From positions 1-24,309 of the forward strand of contig UQXK01000026.1 of NCBI GenBank assembly GCA_900544985.1: 24,309 bases of DNA, in the 5' to 3' direction. Under the pieces are notes generated by a model. It ran no database searches, was not told the DNA's origin, and saw only the letters and a program-made list of their open reading frames with translations. The stretch is from an uncultured Eubacteriales bacterium. GTDB lineage: Bacteria > Bacillota > Clostridia > Oscillospirales > CAG-272. Below are positions 21,313 to 24,309 of the stretch, piece after piece; position 1 is the stretch's first letter, and the number at the start of each line of letters is the position of its first letter. Made by a program: the position numbers and the translations under genes.

Positions 21313-22179
21313 ATGAATTACCGTTCAAAAAGAACATCTGAAAATATGGCGGTCGCGCTTTTTGCCGGTCTTATAATTATGTTTTTGTCCTCTTTGATTA
21401 TTTCGGAGATAAAATTCCCGTCGGCGGAATTGCGTATGCTTGTCTACATACTTTTTTCTGTCGTTTATCTTTTACTGCCGTCGTTTATTTTTTATGCAAT
21501 GCAGAAAAGCGCCGGATTTGCACCCATGCAGGTGAAAAATTCCGAAACCGGAAATGTAAAGTATAATGTCATGCTGACATTTATAGGCTTTGTTCTCGTA
21601 TTTGTGTTCGGCGTGCTTTATGCCATGGCTTTTCCGAATGCCGCCGGAGAGGGGTACAATGGGGAAGGCATTATATATATCCTTTTGACATTGATTTCTT
21701 CCTGCTTTATTCCCGCCGTCATGGAGGAATATCTGTACCGCGGTCTGTTTTGCAGAGAACTTACCGTCTGCGGGAACGGATTTGCAATAATCGTATCGGC
21801 ACTTATATTCGGGCTTGTGCATTTTTCTTTCAGTGTGTTCCCGTACGCGTTTGTTTCCGGACTTATAATAGGTTATGTATACCTCAGTACGGGATCTTTG
21901 AAATATACAATGACTATACATTTTCTGAATAACTTTTTGTCTTACGTATTTTCCATTCTTTATTTTTATGTAAGTAAAAATATTTATTCGGCGGTCCTTT
22001 TAATATTTATAGTTGTTCTTTGCGTTTCCGCCATGATAGTTCTGTATTTTCTTGTTCCGAACGGCAAAGTGCTTTCGAGAGGAAGCGGGAATGTTTCCGC
22101 CTCTGCGTTTCTGACATTTCCGATGATAATTTTTATCATCTGCGCAATAATAATGAATATTTTATATGACGGAATTTAA
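21313..22179 (+). CDS. CPBP family intramembrane metalloprotease (CAAX/Abi-like)
   Basis: This is a membrane protein of 288 residues with about eight hydrophobic segments. It carries the CPBP motifs: EEYLYRG (Glu 138, Glu 139, Arg 143), FGLVHF (His 170) and HFLNN (His 203, Asn 207). These form the metal and catalytic site in the Rce1-like family. Roles in this family range from peptide processing and bacteriocin self-immunity to unknown ones. I chose ATG 21313, with GAGGTG 6 nt upstream, over ATG 21286. It sits behind the four-unit repeat leader and overlaps tadA by 14 nt. Confidence 0.9.
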   Translation: MNYRSKRTSENMAVALFAGLIIMFLSSLIISEIKFPSAELRMLVYILFSVVYLLLPSFIFYAMQKSAGFAPMQVKNSETGNVKYNVMLTFIGFVLVFVFGVLYAMAFPNAAGEGYNGEGIIYILLTLISSCFIPAVMEEYLYRGLFCRELTVCGNGFAIIVSALIFGLVHFSFSVFPYAFVSGLIIGYVYLSTGSLKYTMTIHFLNNFLSYVFSILYFYVSKNIYSAVLLIFIVVLCVSAMIVLYFLVPNGKVLSRGSGNVSASAFLTFPMIIFIICAIIMNILYDGI

Positions 22180-22648
22180 CGATAAGAAAACCGAATACGA
22201 ATATTTTATGGGGCTTGCGTTGGAAGAGGCGAAAAAATCTCTTGAACTTTGCGAAGTTCCCGTCGGCGCCGTCGTTGTAATGGACGGAGAAGTGATATCT
22301 TACGCATACAATACGCGCGAAACGGACAAAAATGCGCTTTGCCATGCGGAGGTAAAGGCGATATCCGCGGCTTGTGAGAAACTTCACGGCTGGCGGCTTC
22401 ACAAGTGCGATCTGTATGTAACGCTCGAACCGTGCCCGATGTGCGCCGGAACGATAGTGAATTCGAGGATAAAAAGAGTCATTTTCGGGGCAAAAAATCC
22501 GAAAGCGGGCGCTTTCGGATCGGTTCTCGATCTGAATGCATATCCGCTCAATCATAAACCGGAAATAATATCCGGTATAATGGAAGAAGAGGTGTCCTCC
22601 CTTCTGTCCGATTTCTTTAAGATTCTGCGGGAAAAGAACAAGAATTGA
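22166..22648 (+). CDS. tadA: tRNA-specific adenosine deaminase
   Basis: It deaminates A34 to inosine in tRNA-Arg(ACG), an essential cytoplasmic reaction. The zinc site is HAE (His 60, catalytic Glu 62) and PCPMC (Cys 90, Cys 93). EVPVGAVVV, LEPCPMCAGTIVNSRIKRVIFG and GAFGSVLDL are characteristic of TadA. Length is 160 residues. The start ATG lies within the end of the CPBP gene and has only a weak ribosome site, so translational coupling to the protease gene is likely. No clear terminator follows. Confidence 0.94.
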   Translation: MTEFNDKKTEYEYFMGLALEEAKKSLELCEVPVGAVVVMDGEVISYAYNTRETDKNALCHAEVKAISAACEKLHGWRLHKCDLYVTLEPCPMCAGTIVNSRIKRVIFGAKNPKAGAFGSVLDLNAYPLNHKPEIISGIMEEEVSSLLSDFFKILREKNKN

Positions 22649-22743
22649 CAGAATGCGTCAAAAAGTCTTTTGTATTCCGTGTTTTTTGAAATCAAACCGT
22701 AGTTTTATCGTTTTTTATGGCGCAAAAAAGCTTTAATTTGTAT

Positions 22744-22772
22744 TTGACTTTTATTTCCCCGTATGGTATACT
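22744..22772 (+). promoter_or_regulatory. Promoter of the DUF3048 lipoprotein gene
   Basis: TTGACT at 22744-22749 and TATACT at 22767-22772 are spaced 17 bp. Start near 22779 gives a leader of about 97 nt in which I see no notable structure. AAGGAG is at about 22863. Confidence 0.75.
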
Positions 22773-22875
22773 ATGTCTACAAATCAGAGTGAAAAAAACG
22801 TTAAAACCACTTTTGAGAAAAATAAAAAAGAAGCCTTTGTGCTTAGTATGACGTATAAAAAATAAGGAGAAAAAA

Positions 22876-24189
22876 ATGAAAAAAGGATTAAAACAAATTT
22901 TACTTATTTTTGTCGTTCTTTCCGTAATCATTACTACGAGTTTATGCTTGTTTTCATGCGGATCAGGCGGTAAGGATCCGACAAGCGGAGGAAATATAAC
23001 TCTTCCTCCGAGCAAAACAACTTCCGATTCTTCAACAGGACCCAACAGTTCTTCGACAGGACCTTCTACTAATCCCTCTACGTCTCCGTCCACTACTCCT
23101 TCGACGACACCTTCCGTCGATCCTCCGATAGGGCAGTATATAAATCCTCTTACGGGACTTCCCACAACGAGCAATCTGTATAATAAAAGACCGGTTGCTA
23201 TCGTGGTCGACAATATAGACAAGTCATATGCTCACCAGACGGGACTTAATCAGGCAGATGTTCTCTATGAGGCGCTTGTTGCCCCCGGTATAACACGTTT
23301 TCTTATGGTAGTTGCCGATTATTCCACAATATCCCCTGTGTGCAATGTCCGTTCCGCAAGAAAATATCATATGGATCTTGCGGCAAATCACAATTCCGTT
23401 CTTGTTGCTCATAACGGAGAAACATGGAATGATTTTGTGACTGTTGCGGCTCAGCGTCTTGGCGGCGGTTGGAGCACGGTTTATAACAAAAATCTCTTCG
23501 GATATGTAAATACAAAAGAAGAGTATGCCTTCGGTACCAAAGAGGGCGGCGCAAAATACGGCACTATAAAATATTATACGCAGACTTATGCGAGCCGTGT
23601 AGACCTTAAATACGATACTCTTGTTACGGCGTCGGCGCTCAGTGCGACATTCGGCTCCAAAACGAGTCTCTTCACACTTGCAGGCGGAACGATAAACGGT
23701 CAGACGACACAGTCCCTGAAATTTGTAACTTACGGAACGCAGAAGAATATGGACGGTGCATATGCGGCGTCGAGAGTTGATCTCCATTTCACAATGGACA
23801 ACTATCAGGGCAGCAAAGATGTATTCTATGTTTACGATTCCGCAAGCGGAAAATATCTCCGTTATCAGGACGGAAGTGCTCATGTGGATTCTCAGACACA
23901 TATTCAGCTTTCGGCGACAAATGTTATAACGCTCTTTACAGACGTTACAAATAACAAGAGCGGTCTTCAAGAAGACCCGAACGTAACTTCTATGGTTACA
24001 ACGGGAAGCGGTACGGGCTACTACTTCTACGGCGGCAAGTGCATTGCGATAAACTGGTCTAAACCCACATGGAATTCTCCGCTTATGCTTACTACGTCAA
24101 ACGGAACGGAACTCACTCTTGCGTGCGGCAATACTCATATAGCTTATCTCGATAATTCCAATATCGCAACTGCTGTAACGTTTAACTGA
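22876..24189 (+). CDS. DUF3048 domain lipoprotein (YerB-like)
   Basis: This is a surface lipoprotein of unknown function. Signal peptide 1-27 with lipobox LFSC and Cys 28. A Ser/Thr/Pro-rich linker runs from about 30 to 80. The domain begins with NPLTGLPTTS and continues RPVAIVVDNIDKSYAHQTGL, QADVLYEALV, GITRFLMV and VRSARKYHMDLA, which match DUF3048 N-terminal domain proteins such as B. subtilis YerB. The C-terminal part includes TGSGTGYYFYGGKCIAINW, consistent with the DUF3048 C-terminal domain. Full length (437 residues). The ATG follows AAGGAG by about 7 nt. It is monocistronic, ending at the terminator at 24203. Confidence 0.9.
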   Translation: MKKGLKQILLIFVVLSVIITTSLCLFSCGSGGKDPTSGGNITLPPSKTTSDSSTGPNSSSTGPSTNPSTSPSTTPSTTPSVDPPIGQYINPLTGLPTTSNLYNKRPVAIVVDNIDKSYAHQTGLNQADVLYEALVAPGITRFLMVVADYSTISPVCNVRSARKYHMDLAANHNSVLVAHNGETWNDFVTVAAQRLGGGWSTVYNKNLFGYVNTKEEYAFGTKEGGAKYGTIKYYTQTYASRVDLKYDTLVTASALSATFGSKTSLFTLAGGTINGQTTQSLKFVTYGTQKNMDGAYAASRVDLHFTMDNYQGSKDVFYVYDSASGKYLRYQDGSAHVDSQTHIQLSATNVITLFTDVTNNKSGLQEDPNVTSMVTTGSGTGYYFYGGKCIAINWSKPTWNSPLMLTTSNGTELTLACGNTHIAYLDNSNIATAVTFN

Positions 24190-24202
24190 TATAATAGAAT
24201 AG

Positions 24203-24230
24203 AAAAAGCACGGCATTGCCGTGCTTTTTT
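24203..24230 (+). terminator. Terminator of the DUF3048 gene
   Basis: AAAAAGCACGGCA / TGCCGTGCTTTTT stem followed by a T-run, 14 nt after the stop codon. Nearly identical to the central hairpin at 20750. Confidence 0.88.
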
Positions 24231-24309
24231 GTGTGCGTATTGAATGTTGGGGCATCTGCCCCAAACCCGGACACAAGAAACTTTTCGAGAAAAGTTTCTT
24301 GGAACTTCA
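24203..24309. repeat. Intergenic hairpin module, copy 3 (inverted)
   Basis: The order is terminator hairpin, TTGGGGC-atct-GCCCCAA at 24247-24264, then CAAGAAACTTTTC paired with GAAAAGTTTCTTG at 24274-24301. This is the module of copies 1 and 2 in reverse order. The last stem differs from CAAAGGACTTTTC at several positions with matching changes in the other arm. It is cut by the window edge. Confidence 0.82.

Overview
The window looks like chromosome from a Gram-positive, low-to-moderate GC Bacillota, most likely an uncultured-type member of class Clostridia. The evidence is SpoVG, a T-box leader, several Gly-Cys lipoproteins with Ala-Ser-Cys lipoboxes, frequent ATA and AGA codons, GGAGG ribosome sites and consensus TTGACA-N17-TATAAT promoters. 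I see no tRNA, rRNA, CRISPR or transposase gene.

Layout. (1) 1-1326: an intergenic hairpin module, then a lone lipoprotein esterase with its own promoter. (2) 1397-4806: a tryptophan T-box (specifier UGG) ahead of a TrpXYZ-type ABC transporter, with a 19-codon reading frame between riboswitch and trpX. (3) 4836-14399: a single operon holding every step from PEP and erythrose-4-phosphate to phenylalanine and tyrosine: aminotransferase, chorismate mutase-prephenate dehydratase, aroB, aroC, a fused aroE-aroK, aroQ, aroA, tyrA and a class I DAHP synthase. It is preceded by a promoter, a 25-codon Tyr-rich leader peptide (two Tyr triplets) and two tandem terminators, which reads as a classical ribosome-mediated attenuator. 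(4) 14558-15822: nadE and a dCMP-deaminase-family gene. (5) Convergent spoVG on the minus strand, then murC. (6) 17941-20496: a polar amino-acid ABC importer whose binding protein appears circularly permuted. (7) 20497-21283: a repeat-rich zone with a 100-bp tandem duplication, paired hairpin modules and four 90/91-bp tandem units lying in the predicted 5' leader of a CPBP membrane protease. (8) CPBP protease, tadA, then a DUF3048 lipoprotein and a final inverted copy of the hairpin module.

Functional logic. Trp uptake is controlled by uncharged tRNA-Trp, and the adjacent Phe/Tyr operon by translation of Tyr codons. Two neighbouring aromatic amino-acid units therefore use two different attenuation mechanisms. 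No trp biosynthesis gene is in the window, so the operon may make chorismate mainly for Phe/Tyr while Trp is imported; that is inference and limited to this window. The main points for follow-up are the Tyr leader attenuator with tandem terminators, the circularly permuted solute-binding protein, the 4x90-bp leader array, and the covarying intergenic hairpin modules.
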